Source: Bacillota bacterium (GTDB taxonomy: Bacteria > Bacillota > UBA4882 > UBA10575). From it: 37,733 nt of DNA. Below, piece by piece: positions 8,118 to 16,040 of this stretch (the stretch's first letter is position 1; every line of letters begins with the position of its first letter). The position numbers and the translations under genes were made by a program. Below the pieces are notes generated by a model. That model worked only from the letters and a program-made list of their open reading frames with translations, did no database searches and was not told the DNA's origin. Where the stretch lies: contig JAAYIC010000062.1 in assembly GCA_012735195.1 (NCBI GenBank), forward strand, positions 1 to 37,733, written 5' to 3'.

Positions 8118-10623
8118 GCCGGAGCTTTTGGCCCCGGCCGGTGATGAGGAATCCTTGCGGGCGGCGGTCGCCGCCGGCGCCGACGCGGTTTATATAGGCG
8201 CCAAGGCCTTTAGCGCCCGCCGCTATGCCCAAAATTTTGACCGAGAACAAATGGCCCGCGCCGCCGATTACCTGCATGTCAGGGGGAAAAAACTGTATGT
8301 CGCCGTCAATACCCTGATTAAAGAAGCGGAGTTACCGGCGGTGTTGGATGAGATAAACTGCATTTACAGCTTGGGAGTGGACGGAATAATCCTCCAGGAT
8401 TTGGGCGTTGCCGCCCTGGCCGGAAAACTCTGGCCGGACCTGCCCCTGCATGCCAGTACCCAGATGACCATTCACGATGCCGCAGGGGTTCGTTTTTTGC
8501 AGGAGTCCGGCTTTCAACGGGTTATTCTGGCCCGCGAGGTTTCCCTGGCGGAGATTAAGGCGATTAAGGAGACAACCCGCCTGGAACTGGAGGTTTTTAT
8601 CCACGGCGCCCTGTGCGTTTCTTACTCCGGGGCCTGCCTTTTCAGCAGTATGGTCGGGGGAAGGAGCGGCAACCGCGGCGCCTGTACTCAGCCTTGCCGG
8701 ATGGAGTATGAGTTGCTCCGGAACGGGCAGGCTGTTGAAGTTCAGTCGGGTGTACGCGGTCCGTTTTATCCCTTGTCAACCAAGGATCTTTTTCTCTTGC
8801 CGCACCTGGCGGAGGTTGTCGCGGCCGGGGTCACAAGCTTGAAAATTGAAGGACGGATGAAAAACCCCCAGTATGTAGCGGCGATTACGCAGGTTTACCG
8901 GCGGGCCCTGGACCGTCTAGCGGAAGACCCCCGGGCCTTCCGCGTCTTGCCGGAAGAAGAAAAAGCGGTTTTTTCCGTTTTTAACCGGGGTTTTTCCTCC
9001 GGGTACCTGACAGGGGATCCCGGTCCGGATTTGAGCGCCGCCAGCCGCCCGAGTAACCGGGGGTTCTTTGCCGGCCGGGTAAAGGAGTATGACCGGGGGC
9101 GCAGGTCTTGCCGGGTAACCCTGGTTGAGGAGTTGACGGCGGGGGATGAGATCGAGATCTGGACGAGCAAAGGCGGGCGGCGGCGGGTGCTTCTCCGTGA
9201 ACTTGTCCTGGAGACGGGGAAAGACAAGCCGGAGGCTGTTTTTCCCCTGGCGGAACCGGTGCAACCCGGCGACCGGGTCTTTCTGGTCAACTCCCGCCGC
9301 CTCCAGCAGGCGCTTCGGCGCCTGTTGCGGGATGAGTCCGGTCCCGGTAAGGTTGAGTGCCGGATGACGGCCCGGGTGGCCCCGGGCGTTCCCCTGACGG
9401 TTATCATCGATGATTACCAAGGACATACGGTGACCGTAAGCTCTGCCGAACCGGCGCAAGCAGCGCGCAGGCACCCTTTGACCCCTGAGGTTTTAGAAGA
9501 GCACCTCTGCCGGTTGGGGGATACCCCCTTTGCGGTCAAAGAGTTTTACCCGGAAATAACTGGGGAGCCGATGCTAACTTTTGGCCGGATCCACCAGGTG
9601 CGCAGAGAGGCGGTAGCGGCCTTGCGTGAAGCAAGGTTGGCCGGGAGCTACCGTTCCCCGCGCAAGCGGGAGGCGTTGGAAAAAGCGGTTGCCTGGGAGA
9701 AGGGTCCGGTCCGGAGCGGCCCTTCTTCCCTAGTGGTCTTTGCCGGTGACCTTGAGACTGTCGAGGCCGCCGCCGGCCTGGGCCCGGGGGTCGCGAGGAT
9801 AATTTTTGGCGGCGAAAGCCTTCTTCCCGGCGCCGTCTGGGACGAAACCTCCCTGGCCCGGGCGGTGGCTGCCTGCCGGCAAGCCAAAATCAGTCCGGTG
9901 CTGGCTTTGCCGCGGATTACCCGGGAACGGGAGCAGGAGCGGGTCGGAACCTATCTGGAGATCGGCCGGCGTTTTCCCCCCGACGGGGTGCTGGTCTCCC
10001 ATCCCGGCAGTTACCAACGGGTGAAAGAAGAAACGGACCTGCCCATTTATATAAATTATACCCTTTATACTTTTAACACGGCCACCGGTTTCTTTTGGGC
10101 CGGCGACCCCCGGGTCAGGGGGTTTACCCTTTCTCCGGAGCTCTCCGCAGCAGAGTTTGCCCACTTTTTTACCGCCCGGAGATTTTCCGGGTTGGAATTG
10201 GAGATCCTGGTCTTTGCCTCTTTGGAACTGATGGTCTCCCAATTTTGTCCGGTCGGGGCTTTCAGCGCGCAGCGCCCGCCGGCTGCCTGCGGCCGGCCTT
10301 GCCGCCATACCCGGTACGAATTGCGGGATAAAAAAGGTTATGTTTTTCCCTTGGTTTGTGACGAATTTTGCCGCAGTCACCTGATAAACAGCCGCGATCT
10401 TTCTTTGCTTGACGAGTTGCCGGCTTTGCGGGAAAAGGGAGCCGGGCTCCGCCTGGATCTCCGTTTTTACCGGGCGCCGGTTGCCGCCCGTTTGCTCTCC
10501 CTTTTTCAAGAGGCCCTAAAAACCGGGGATAGGCGCGCAACACACGACGGGCTCTGGCAGGAGGTAATGGCAATAACCGGGAGAAAAACAACCCGCGGTC
10601 ATTACCGCCGGGGAGTGGAATAA
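8101..10623 (+). CDS. U32 family protein with DUF3656 (RlhA/TrhP-like)
   Basis: An 840-residue U32 family member. The N-terminal TIM-barrel-like part has PELLAPAGDEESLRAAVAAG, VNTLIKEAEL and LHASTQMTIHD. The signature HGALCVSYSGACLFSS with RGACTQPCRMEYEL supplies the conserved cysteines that bind an Fe-S cluster in characterised members. A DUF3656 region follows (~370-490), then a second barrel-like half with its own Cys set (QFCPVGAF, CGRPCRHTRYEL, CDEFC). Family members hydroxylate RNA (RlhA on 23S rRNA, TrhP on tRNA), so RNA modification is more likely than the older peptidase label. The start is the ATG 14 codons inside the longest frame, overlapping the NIF3-like stop. Confidence 0.85.
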   Translation: MEKQPKPELLAPAGDEESLRAAVAAGADAVYIGAKAFSARRYAQNFDREQMARAADYLHVRGKKLYVAVNTLIKEAELPAVLDEINCIYSLGVDGIILQDLGVAALAGKLWPDLPLHASTQMTIHDAAGVRFLQESGFQRVILAREVSLAEIKAIKETTRLELEVFIHGALCVSYSGACLFSSMVGGRSGNRGACTQPCRMEYELLRNGQAVEVQSGVRGPFYPLSTKDLFLLPHLAEVVAAGVTSLKIEGRMKNPQYVAAITQVYRRALDRLAEDPRAFRVLPEEEKAVFSVFNRGFSSGYLTGDPGPDLSAASRPSNRGFFAGRVKEYDRGRRSCRVTLVEELTAGDEIEIWTSKGGRRRVLLRELVLETGKDKPEAVFPLAEPVQPGDRVFLVNSRRLQQALRRLLRDESGPGKVECRMTARVAPGVPLTVIIDDYQGHTVTVSSAEPAQAARRHPLTPEVLEEHLCRLGDTPFAVKEFYPEITGEPMLTFGRIHQVRREAVAALREARLAGSYRSPRKREALEKAVAWEKGPVRSGPSSLVVFAGDLETVEAAAGLGPGVARIIFGGESLLPGAVWDETSLARAVAACRQAKISPVLALPRITREREQERVGTYLEIGRRFPPDGVLVSHPGSYQRVKEETDLPIYINYTLYTFNTATGFFWAGDPRVRGFTLSPELSAAEFAHFFTARRFSGLELEILVFASLELMVSQFCPVGAFSAQRPPAACGRPCRHTRYELRDKKGYVFPLVCDEFCRSHLINSRDLSLLDELPALREKGAGLRLDLRFYRAPVAARLLSLFQEALKTGDRRATHDGLWQEVMAITGRKTTRGHYRRGVE

Positions 10624-10631
10624 TCTAAATG

Positions 10632-10660
10632 TTTACACTTCCCGCAAACTATGATAAAAT
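10632..10660 (+). promoter_or_regulatory. SigA-type promoter for rpsO
   Basis: TTTACA (10632-10637), 17-bp spacer, TAAAAT (10655-10660), about 95 bp before rpsO. It separates rpsO from the U32 transcription unit. Confidence 0.7.
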
Positions 10661-10674
10661 CTATCTAGTGGTTC

Positions 10675-10740
10675 TTTACCAACCTTTGGCTGGGATTACC
10701 GCTCCTCCGACGGTCTTCTCGGGCAAAGGCTGAAAAACAA
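10675..10740 (+). promoter_or_regulatory. structured rpsO leader (candidate S15 autoregulatory site)
   Basis: The short leader folds on inspection: CCTTTG (10683-10688) pairs with CAAAGG (10724-10729), enclosing ACCG/CGGT (10698-10701/10711-10714). S15 is known to repress its own translation through leader structures in several bacteria, including Geobacillus. The assignment here is inferred from position and foldability only. Confidence 0.4.
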
Positions 10741-10755
10741 GAGGAGGTGAAAAAA

Positions 10756-11025
10756 ATGGCTTTAAGCCAGGAAAGTAAGCAGCAGTTGATTGAGAAGTAC
10801 AGGATCAATGAGAACGATACGGGTTCCCCGGAGGTCCAGATCGCAATTTTGACCGAACGGATAAATCACTTGACCGAGCATTTGAAGGTGCATAAGAAAG
10901 ATTTCCATTCCCGCCGGGGCCTCTTGAAAATGGTGGGTCAACGCCGGGGGTTACTCAATTATCTGCAGAAGAAAGATATCCAACGGTACCGGGCGATCGT
11001 GGAAAGTCTTGGGCTGAGGAAATAG
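10756..11025 (+). CDS. rpsO: 30S ribosomal protein S15
   Basis: The 89-residue product has the canonical S15 length and sequence: [54 protein letters not shown] and the closing [13 protein letters not shown]15 binds 16S rRNA early in 30S assembly. The ATG was chosen over an in-frame GTG three codons earlier because the GTG lies inside the GAGGAGGTG ribosome site. It has its own promoter and a strong terminator. The rpsO-pnp order is conserved in many bacteria. Confidence 0.98.
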   Translation: MALSQESKQQLIEKYRINENDTGSPEVQIAILTERINHLTEHLKVHKKDFHSRRGLLKMVGQRRGLLNYLQKKDIQRYRAIVESLGLRK

Positions 11026-11026
11026 C

Positions 11027-11052
11027 AAAAGCGGGGGGTCCCGCTTTTCTTT
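11027..11052 (+). terminator. rho-independent terminator of rpsO
   Basis: A 9-bp stem AAAAGCGGG/CCCGCTTTT (11027-11035/11040-11048) with a 4-nt loop and T-rich tail, starting just after the rpsO stop codon. The following 11053-11184 up to pnp shows no clear promoter and no gene. Confidence 0.85.
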
Positions 11053-11200
11053 CTGTACAACTCAAAAACGGTAAATAATAAGAAGGAATACCGGACCCTG
11101 TTTTTTTGTGGGTTTCGACAGGATTTTCAGGCTCAAGACGCCCTTTTAATTCTGTCCCTCCGGTTAAAACTTACTTATCGCAAAGGGAGGTTTTGAGGAG

Positions 11201-13306
11201 TTGGAAAAATTCCAAATCGACCTGGCAGGCAGGCCGTTGATTTTTGAAATAGACAAAGTAGCGAAACAGGCCAACGGTTCGGTCTTGATCAGGTATGGAG
11301 AAACGGTTTTGCTGGTTACAGCTGTCGTCGCTGCAGAACCCAGAGAAGGAGTGGATTTCTTACCGCTCCTGGTCGACTATGAGGAGCGCCTTTATTCAGT
11401 GGGGAAGATCCCCGGCAGCTTTTTGCGGCGGGAAGGGAGGCCGCCGGAAAGCGCCATTTTGGCGGCGCGGGCCATTGATCGTTCAATCCGCCCGCTCTTT
11501 CCAAAGGATTTCACCCGTGATATCCAGGTGGTGGTAACGGTATTGTCGGTTGAACCCGACAGTCCCTCCGACACCACCGGTCTGATCGGGGCATCCATCG
11601 CCCTTTCCCTTTCGGAGATCCCGTTCGCCGGTCCGGTGGCCGCGGTTCACGTCGGCCGGATTGACGGCCGGTTTGTGATTAACCCTACTTTAGAGCAGAG
11701 TAACAAGAGCGATCTCGATCTGATTGTCGCCGGTACCAAAGATGCCATTATTATGGTGGAGGCCGGAGCCCAGGAGGTGCCGGAGGAGACAATCCTCGAG
11801 GCGATCTTCTTTGGTCATGAAGAGATCAAAAGGATCGTGGCCTTTCAAGAGGAGATCGTAGAGAAGTATGGCCGGCCAAAGATTGAGCTGGAGACAAATG
11901 AGCCGGATGAAGAGATTGCGGCGGCGGTGCAAGAGTACGCCATCCCCAAGCTGCTGGCCGCCTTGAAAACCCCGGAGAACCTGGAACGCGAAGCCAAATT
12001 GGACGAAGTCAAAAAAGAGACCCATGAGTATTTCCAAGAAAAACTGGGCGAGGAAGAGTACGCCTTAAAAACAAAGGATATTGCAGGGGTTCTGGATACG
12101 ATCATTAAAGAAGAGGTCAGAAAGATGATCTCTCTGGAAGGGATCCGCGTGGACGGGAGGAAACCGGAGGAGATCAGGCCGGTCACCTGTGAAGTAGGGT
12201 TATTACCCCGGACCCACGGTTCGGCGCTTTTTACCCGCGGACAGACCCAGGTGCTTTCCATTGTCACCCTGGGCCGGTTTAGTGAAGAGCAGATCTTGGA
12301 CGGGTTGGGAGAAGAAGACTCCAAGCGTTATATCCACCACTATAATTTCCCGCCCTACAGTGTGGGTGAGGTCCGGCCAATACGGAGCCCCGGACGGCGG
12401 GATATCGGCCACGGCGCTTTGGCGGAAAGGGCATTGTTGCCTGTTATTCCATTGGAGGAGGATTTCCCCTATACCATAAGGGTGGTCTCGGAGGTCCTTG
12501 AATCCAACGGTTCCAGTTCGCAGGCGAGTGTCTGCGGGAGTTCTCTGGCCTTGATGGATGCCGGGGTAAAAATTAAGAAACACGTGGCCGGTATTGCCAT
12601 GGGTTTGGTTAAGTACGGGGAGCGTTTTACCATTCTCTCTGATATCCAGGGGTTGGAAGACCATTTGGGTGATATGGATTTCAAGGTGGCGGGAACCAGA
12701 GACGGAATCACCGCCATCCAAATGGATATTAAGATCGCCGGGATCGGGAAGGAAATTCTCCAGCAAGCCTTGGAACAAGCAAAAAGGGGACGGTTATACA
12801 TTATGGAGAAGATGGAGGAGGCGATCGCCCAACCCCGGCCAGATCTTTCTCCATATGCACCGCGGATGATCATCATGGAGATCGATCCCGACCGGATCCG
12901 GGATGTCATCGGCCCCGGCGGCAAGACAATCCGGAAGATCATCGAGGAAACAGGGGTGGAGATTGATATCGAGGATGACGGGCGCGTCTATATTACCGCC
13001 ATTGATCAGGAGGCCGGTGAAAAAGCCCGGGGCATCATTGAGCATTTAACCAGCGATGTGGAGGTGGGCAAGACCTACCTCGGTAAAGTGGTCAGGTTGA
13101 TGAATTTTGGCGCTTTTGTCGAAGTCCTGCCGGGCAAGGAGGGACTGGTTCACATCTCGCAACTGGCCAAAGAAAGGGTGGCCAAGGTGGAAGATGTGGT
13201 CAAACCCGGCGATGAAATCCTGGTGAAGGTGGTTGAAATCGACCGGCTGGGACGGATAAACCTTTCGCGAAAGGCCGCGCTGCTTGAAGCGGAAAAGGCC
13301 CATTAA
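11201..13306 (+). CDS. pnp: polyribonucleotide nucleotidyltransferase (PNPase)
   Basis: PNPase degrades RNA 3'-to-5' by phosphorolysis and can add tails. The 701 residues show two RNase PH domains (~10-140 and ~310-540, with [15 protein letters not shown] and [19 protein letters not shown]), the helical linker, a KH domain (~553-615, [16 protein letters not shown]) and a C-terminal S1 domain (~620-690, [21 protein letters not shown]). Length is normal. The start is a TTG: the GGGAGG site (11185-11190) is correctly spaced from it, and the protein then begins [12 protein letters not shown] as in relatives. It is flanked by terminators. Confidence 0.97.
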   Translation: MEKFQIDLAGRPLIFEIDKVAKQANGSVLIRYGETVLLVTAVVAAEPREGVDFLPLLVDYEERLYSVGKIPGSFLRREGRPPESAILAARAIDRSIRPLFPKDFTRDIQVVVTVLSVEPDSPSDTTGLIGASIALSLSEIPFAGPVAAVHVGRIDGRFVINPTLEQSNKSDLDLIVAGTKDAIIMVEAGAQEVPEETILEAIFFGHEEIKRIVAFQEEIVEKYGRPKIELETNEPDEEIAAAVQEYAIPKLLAALKTPENLEREAKLDEVKKETHEYFQEKLGEEEYALKTKDIAGVLDTIIKEEVRKMISLEGIRVDGRKPEEIRPVTCEVGLLPRTHGSALFTRGQTQVLSIVTLGRFSEEQILDGLGEEDSKRYIHHYNFPPYSVGEVRPIRSPGRRDIGHGALAERALLPVIPLEEDFPYTIRVVSEVLESNGSSSQASVCGSSLALMDAGVKIKKHVAGIAMGLVKYGERFTILSDIQGLEDHLGDMDFKVAGTRDGITAIQMDIKIAGIGKEILQQALEQAKRGRLYIMEKMEEAIAQPRPDLSPYAPRMIIMEIDPDRIRDVIGPGGKTIRKIIEETGVEIDIEDDGRVYITAIDQEAGEKARGIIEHLTSDVEVGKTYLGKVVRLMNFGAFVEVLPGKEGLVHISQLAKERVAKVEDVVKPGDEILVKVVEIDRLGRINLSRKAALLEAEKAH

Positions 13307-13340
13307 AAAAAGGAACCGGGAAATCTCGGTTCCTTTTTTA
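13305..13340 (+). terminator. rho-independent terminator of pnp
   Basis: A 10-bp stem AAAGGAACCG/CGGTTCCTTT with an 8-nt loop, an A-run before and a T-run after. It begins within the pnp stop codon. Confidence 0.9.
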
Positions 13341-13367
13341 TGCCCTTCTCATATAATATATTATTAT

Positions 13368-13381
13368 GCGCGGATCCGCGC
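13368..13381. repeat. 14-bp perfect palindrome GCGCGGATCCGCGC
   Basis: A perfect palindrome in the gap after pnp, 12 bp downstream of a TATAAT-like hexamer (13352-13357). It could be an operator for the small membrane-protein gene that follows, or chance GC-rich symmetry. Confidence 0.4.
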
Positions 13382-13418
13382 CGGCTGAGGATAATAAAGA
13401 CTCAAGGAGGAGGAGCAT

Positions 13419-13583
13419 TTGCACCCCTTTTTCCTGTTCCGCCGGATAGAGAAGGTTGTCTACCTGCTCATCACCGCCCTCGTATTGATTAAGTGCCTCT
13501 TTTACCCCAACGCCCTGGACGTCTTAATTCTAGCCGGATTATTGGTGCTGGTGATCCTGGAGGTAAACGGCAAAAAATTTTAA
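13419..13583 (+). CDS. small membrane protein (54 aa), unknown
   Basis: A TTG start 3 nt after a very strong AAGGAGGAGGAG site opens a 54-codon frame. The product starts HPFFLFRRIEKVVYLLITAL and contains a hydrophobic run (~14-28), a short loop (YPNALD), a second hydrophobic run (~36-48) and a short polar tail (EVNGKKF). It looks like a two-helix inner-membrane miniprotein. I do not recognise the family. The strong ribosome site, codon use and the terminators on each side argue that it is real. Confidence 0.6.
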   Translation: MHPFFLFRRIEKVVYLLITALVLIKCLFYPNALDVLILAGLLVLVILEVNGKKF

Positions 13584-13628
13584 ATAATAAAAATATTAAG
13601 ACTTTATTTTTCAGTAATCGGTTAACCC

Positions 13629-13651
13629 AGCCTTAAACGGGCTTTTTTTTC
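13629..13651 (+). terminator. weak terminator after the small membrane protein
   Basis: A short AGCC/GGCT stem (13629-13632/13640-13643) with a 7-nt loop directly followed by eight T residues. The stem is short, so efficiency is uncertain. Confidence 0.4.
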
Positions 13652-13688
13652 TTTCCCTGCCATGATGGAGAAAAAGATCAAAAAAGAC

Positions 13689-13717
13689 TTGACAAATGAG
13701 AGAAAATGGAGCATTAT
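13689..13717 (+). promoter_or_regulatory. promoter of the mraZ division/cell-wall cluster
   Basis: Consensus TTGACA (13689-13694), 17-bp spacer and CATTAT (13712-13717, four of six matches). Transcription would start about 10-15 bp before the MraZ boxes. Confidence 0.6.
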
Positions 13718-13734
13718 GAATAGTAAGCGGTACC

Positions 13735-13760
13735 GAGTGGAGTGAAGTGGAGCAAAGTGG
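13735..13760 (+). promoter_or_regulatory. MraZ operator (three AAGTGG-type boxes)
   Basis: Three direct repeats GAGTGG (13735-13740), AAGTGG (13745-13750) and AAGTGG (13755-13760) have exact 10-bp periodicity, so all face one side of the helix. MraZ is known to bind tandem (A)AAGTG-type boxes in front of its own operon. Here the boxes lie between promoter and start codon, consistent with autorepression of the cluster. Confidence 0.8.
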
Positions 13761-13781
13761 AGACGACGAGGTGACGCCAGC

Positions 13782-14213
13782 TTGTTTATGGGTGAATACC
13801 AACATTCCCTGGATGAAAAAAGCCGGCTCATTATTCCGGCGCGATTCCGGGATGATCTGGGGGAGAAGTTTGTGCTCACCCGTGGTCTGGATCGTTCACT
13901 TTTTCTCTATCCACTTCCGGAATGGAAGGCTATTGAAGAAAAGATGAAGACCCTCTCTACCACCCAGGCGGACGCAAGAGCCTTTGTCCGCCTGTTTTTT
14001 TCCGGAGCGGTTGAATGTGAACCGGACAAGCAGGGCCGGATCTCCATCCCCCCTCATCTCCGGGAACATGCGGGAATTAAAAGGGATCTGTATATTTTAG
14101 GGGTTTCGACACGGGTTGAAATTTGGGCACGGGAGGTCTGGGAAGAATACGCGAAGAAGGCCGAAGAAGCCTACGAGGCGCTGGCGGAGAAGATTATTGG
14201 GATCGGGATTTGA
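13782..14213 (+). CDS. mraZ: MraZ transcriptional regulator
   Basis: The 143-residue product has two swapped-hairpin AbrB/MraZ domains, each with the DxxxR signature: DEKSRLIIPARFRDDL (~11-26) and DKQGRISIPPHLREHAG (~82-98). It forms a ring-shaped oligomer that represses the division/cell-wall operon it heads. The start is TTG: it gives the family's usual MFMGEYQH opening and is 8 nt from GAGGTG (13768-13773). The ATG two codons later would be 14 nt away and would lose the conserved beginning. rsmH follows after 51 bp. Confidence 0.95.
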   Translation: MFMGEYQHSLDEKSRLIIPARFRDDLGEKFVLTRGLDRSLFLYPLPEWKAIEEKMKTLSTTQADARAFVRLFFSGAVECEPDKQGRISIPPHLREHAGIKRDLYILGVSTRVEIWAREVWEEYAKKAEEAYEALAEKIIGIGI

Positions 14214-14264
14214 TCCGGCTCTTCGCTTGTTGGACGCCACTAATTAAGGAGGAAAAACGGTAAT

Positions 14265-15203
14265 ATGGACCCGGTTGTTCATATTCCGGTTTTACCCGGA
14301 GAAGTAATGAGGTATCTCGCCCCGGCGGCCGGTGAAATCTTCGTTGACGGGACCATCGGCCTGGGCGGTCATGCCTCGCTGCTTGCCGGGAAACTGGGTC
14401 CTTCAGGCACTCTCCTCGGGATCGACCTGGATGCATCAGCCCTGGCCAAAGCCGGGGAAAATTTATCTTTTTTCCCCGGCCGTTTAATTCTCCGGCAAGG
14501 AAACTACCGGGATCTGCCAATTTTTCTTGAAGAAGAAGGGTTGCCTGCTCCCGACGGTATCCTTCTTGATCTCGGGGTCTCTTCTTTACAGCTGGACCAG
14601 GGGAACAGAGGCTTTTCCTATTGGGAAGATGCGCCTTTGGATATGCGGATGGATCCTTCCCAAAATTTCACCGCTGCGGATCTGGTGAACAGAGCAAGCC
14701 GGGAAGAGTTGCACCGGATTATCCGGGAATACGGGGAAGAACCATGGGCGGCAAGGATCAGTCAATTTATCGTCAATGAACGGCGAAAAAACCCGATTTT
14801 AACCACCCATCACCTGGTGAAGGTTATTAAAGCAGCCGTTCCGGCGGGCGCCCGCCGGCGGGGTCCGCACCCGGCCCGGCGAACTTTTCAAGCCCTACGG
14901 ATCGCCGTCAATAAAGAACTGGAATCATTGGAAGCCGGTTTGGCGGCGGGCATCAGGTGCCTGGCTCCCGGGGGGAGAATGGCGGTAATCTCCTTTCATT
15001 CTCTTGAGGATCGCTTGGTGAAACGGACCTTTCAAAAAATGGCCCGCAAGTGTACATGTCCACCGGGGTTTCCTGTTTGTTGTTGCGGCGGCGGCCCCGG
15101 GATCGAGATCCTGACCAGCCGGCCGGTAACACCGTCAGCGGAGGAAACAGCCGGAAACCCCAGATCCCGCAGTGCAAAATTGAGGGCTGTCCGTAAACTC
15201 TAA
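14265..15203 (+). CDS. rsmH: 16S rRNA (cytosine1402-N4)-methyltransferase
   Basis: RsmH uses S-adenosylmethionine to methylate C1402 of 16S rRNA. The 312-residue length is typical. Visible motifs are HIPVLPGEVMRYL, FVDGTIGLGGHASLL (SAM-binding glycine loop), GILLDLGVSSLQLDQGNRGF, PLDMRMD, a HPARRTFQALRIAVNKELE segment and VISFHSLEDRLVKRTF. The C-terminal part contains a Cys cluster (CTCPPGFPVCCCGG). The ATG follows TTAAGGAGG. Its place between mraZ and ftsL is the classical order. Confidence 0.97.
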   Translation: MDPVVHIPVLPGEVMRYLAPAAGEIFVDGTIGLGGHASLLAGKLGPSGTLLGIDLDASALAKAGENLSFFPGRLILRQGNYRDLPIFLEEEGLPAPDGILLDLGVSSLQLDQGNRGFSYWEDAPLDMRMDPSQNFTAADLVNRASREELHRIIREYGEEPWAARISQFIVNERRKNPILTTHHLVKVIKAAVPAGARRRGPHPARRTFQALRIAVNKELESLEAGLAAGIRCLAPGGRMAVISFHSLEDRLVKRTFQKMARKCTCPPGFPVCCCGGGPGIEILTSRPVTPSAEETAGNPRSRSAKLRAVRKL

Positions 15204-15235
15204 ATTGGTCTACCACCGGATGAGGAGGCATAAAA

Positions 15236-16018
15236 ATGTTAGCAGCAAAGAATGGAGAAGCGTACCACACGTACCCGGCCAACCAAGAAACACGGATAAA
15301 TACACAACAGGCGCCTTATGCATCGCACGCGCGTCCACACATGCACCAAGTGGGCATTAAAGCCGGACCGGGCAAGGGTTCGTATGCGTCGTACGCACAC
15401 GCACCCCACACACACGCACGCGCACACACAAAAGCATGCGCGAACCCGGCTGATCATTCCCGGGTGAGCGACGCAGGCGATACCTCGTACACGTCATGCG
15501 TACGGGCAGACGCTCGCGGGCGCACACGCGCCAATGACAAGCGGGCACATATGTGCGCGCATCAGGCTCCACGCGGGGTAAAAATCCGGAAAACCTACAG
15601 ACTGAAGATAAATAAAAAGAAACTGCTAGGCAGGGTTCGCATTGTCGCTTTCTTGTTCCTTTTAATGACTGCTAATATTTTGGTCCAAGCTATGCTCGCC
15701 CAGAGCCAGCACAGGTTGGCGGTAGTCCGTGGCGAAATAGAGGAAATGGAGAAAGAAATCGGCCGGCTCCAGTATGAGTTGGCGGATCTCAGTTCCAGTC
15801 AGCGGATTGAGGTTATCGCCGTTAATGTTTTGGGGATGAAACCCGCAGAAAACGACGGCCGGCAGTTGCTGGCTTATACACCGGCACTTTCGGAAACACC
15901 GGAGATCACCCTGTTCATGCAGGCCCCCGCTTACTTGGGAATGGAGAGGGGGGTACTGCAAAAGGTGGCGGATTGGCTTTCCGGGGCCGGACGGGTTATG
16001 GCCGACCCGGGTTATTAG
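15236..16018 (+). CDS. ftsL: FtsL-like division protein with ~105-residue low-complexity N-terminal extension
   Basis: Residues ~134-260 are a bitopic FtsL-type protein. A basic segment (YRLKINKKKLLGRVR) precedes one membrane helix (~134-154), a coiled coil (~157-188, VVRGEIEEMEKEIGRLQYEL) and a periplasmic-type tail. FtsL joins the FtsQ/DivIB-FtsB/DivIC complex that controls septal wall synthesis. Ordinary FtsL proteins are ~90-130 aa. Here ~105 extra residues rich in His, Ala, Thr and Arg are encoded by alternating CA/CG/TG DNA (about 15380-15560). The strong GAGGAGG site before the first ATG supports translation of the extension; an internal ATG at 15551 has only a weak site. Position between rsmH and the PBP supports the name. 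Confidence 0.8.
   Translation: MLAAKNGEAYHTYPANQETRINTQQAPYASHARPHMHQVGIKAGPGKGSYASYAHAPHTHARAHTKACANPADHSRVSDAGDTSYTSCVRADARGRTRANDKRAHMCAHQAPRGVKIRKTYRLKINKKKLLGRVRIVAFLFLLMTANILVQAMLAQSQHRLAVVRGEIEEMEKEIGRLQYELADLSSSQRIEVIAVNVLGMKPAENDGRQLLAYTPALSETPEITLFMQAPAYLGMERGVLQKVADWLSGAGRVMADPGY
15370..15566. repeat. alternating purine-pyrimidine (CA/CG/TG) low-complexity tract inside ftsL
   Basis: Long runs of strictly or nearly alternating purine-pyrimidine bases (for example 15401-15431 and 15543-15563) with CACACA, CGCACG and CGTACG steps, separated by short ordinary stretches. Such DNA favours left-handed (Z) helix under negative supercoiling. Similar tracts recur elsewhere in the window. 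Confidence 0.75.
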
Positions 16019-16040
16019 GGGTTTTGGGGGTTAAGCCGGG

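Noticed and set aside
9730-10509. 259-codon minus-strand frame within the U32 gene
   Set aside because: Shadow frame; the + strand shows full-length U32 homology here.
13129-13310. second S1 domain or frameshift at the end of pnp
   Set aside because: The C terminus is a single normal S1 domain followed by a short tail; length matches the family.
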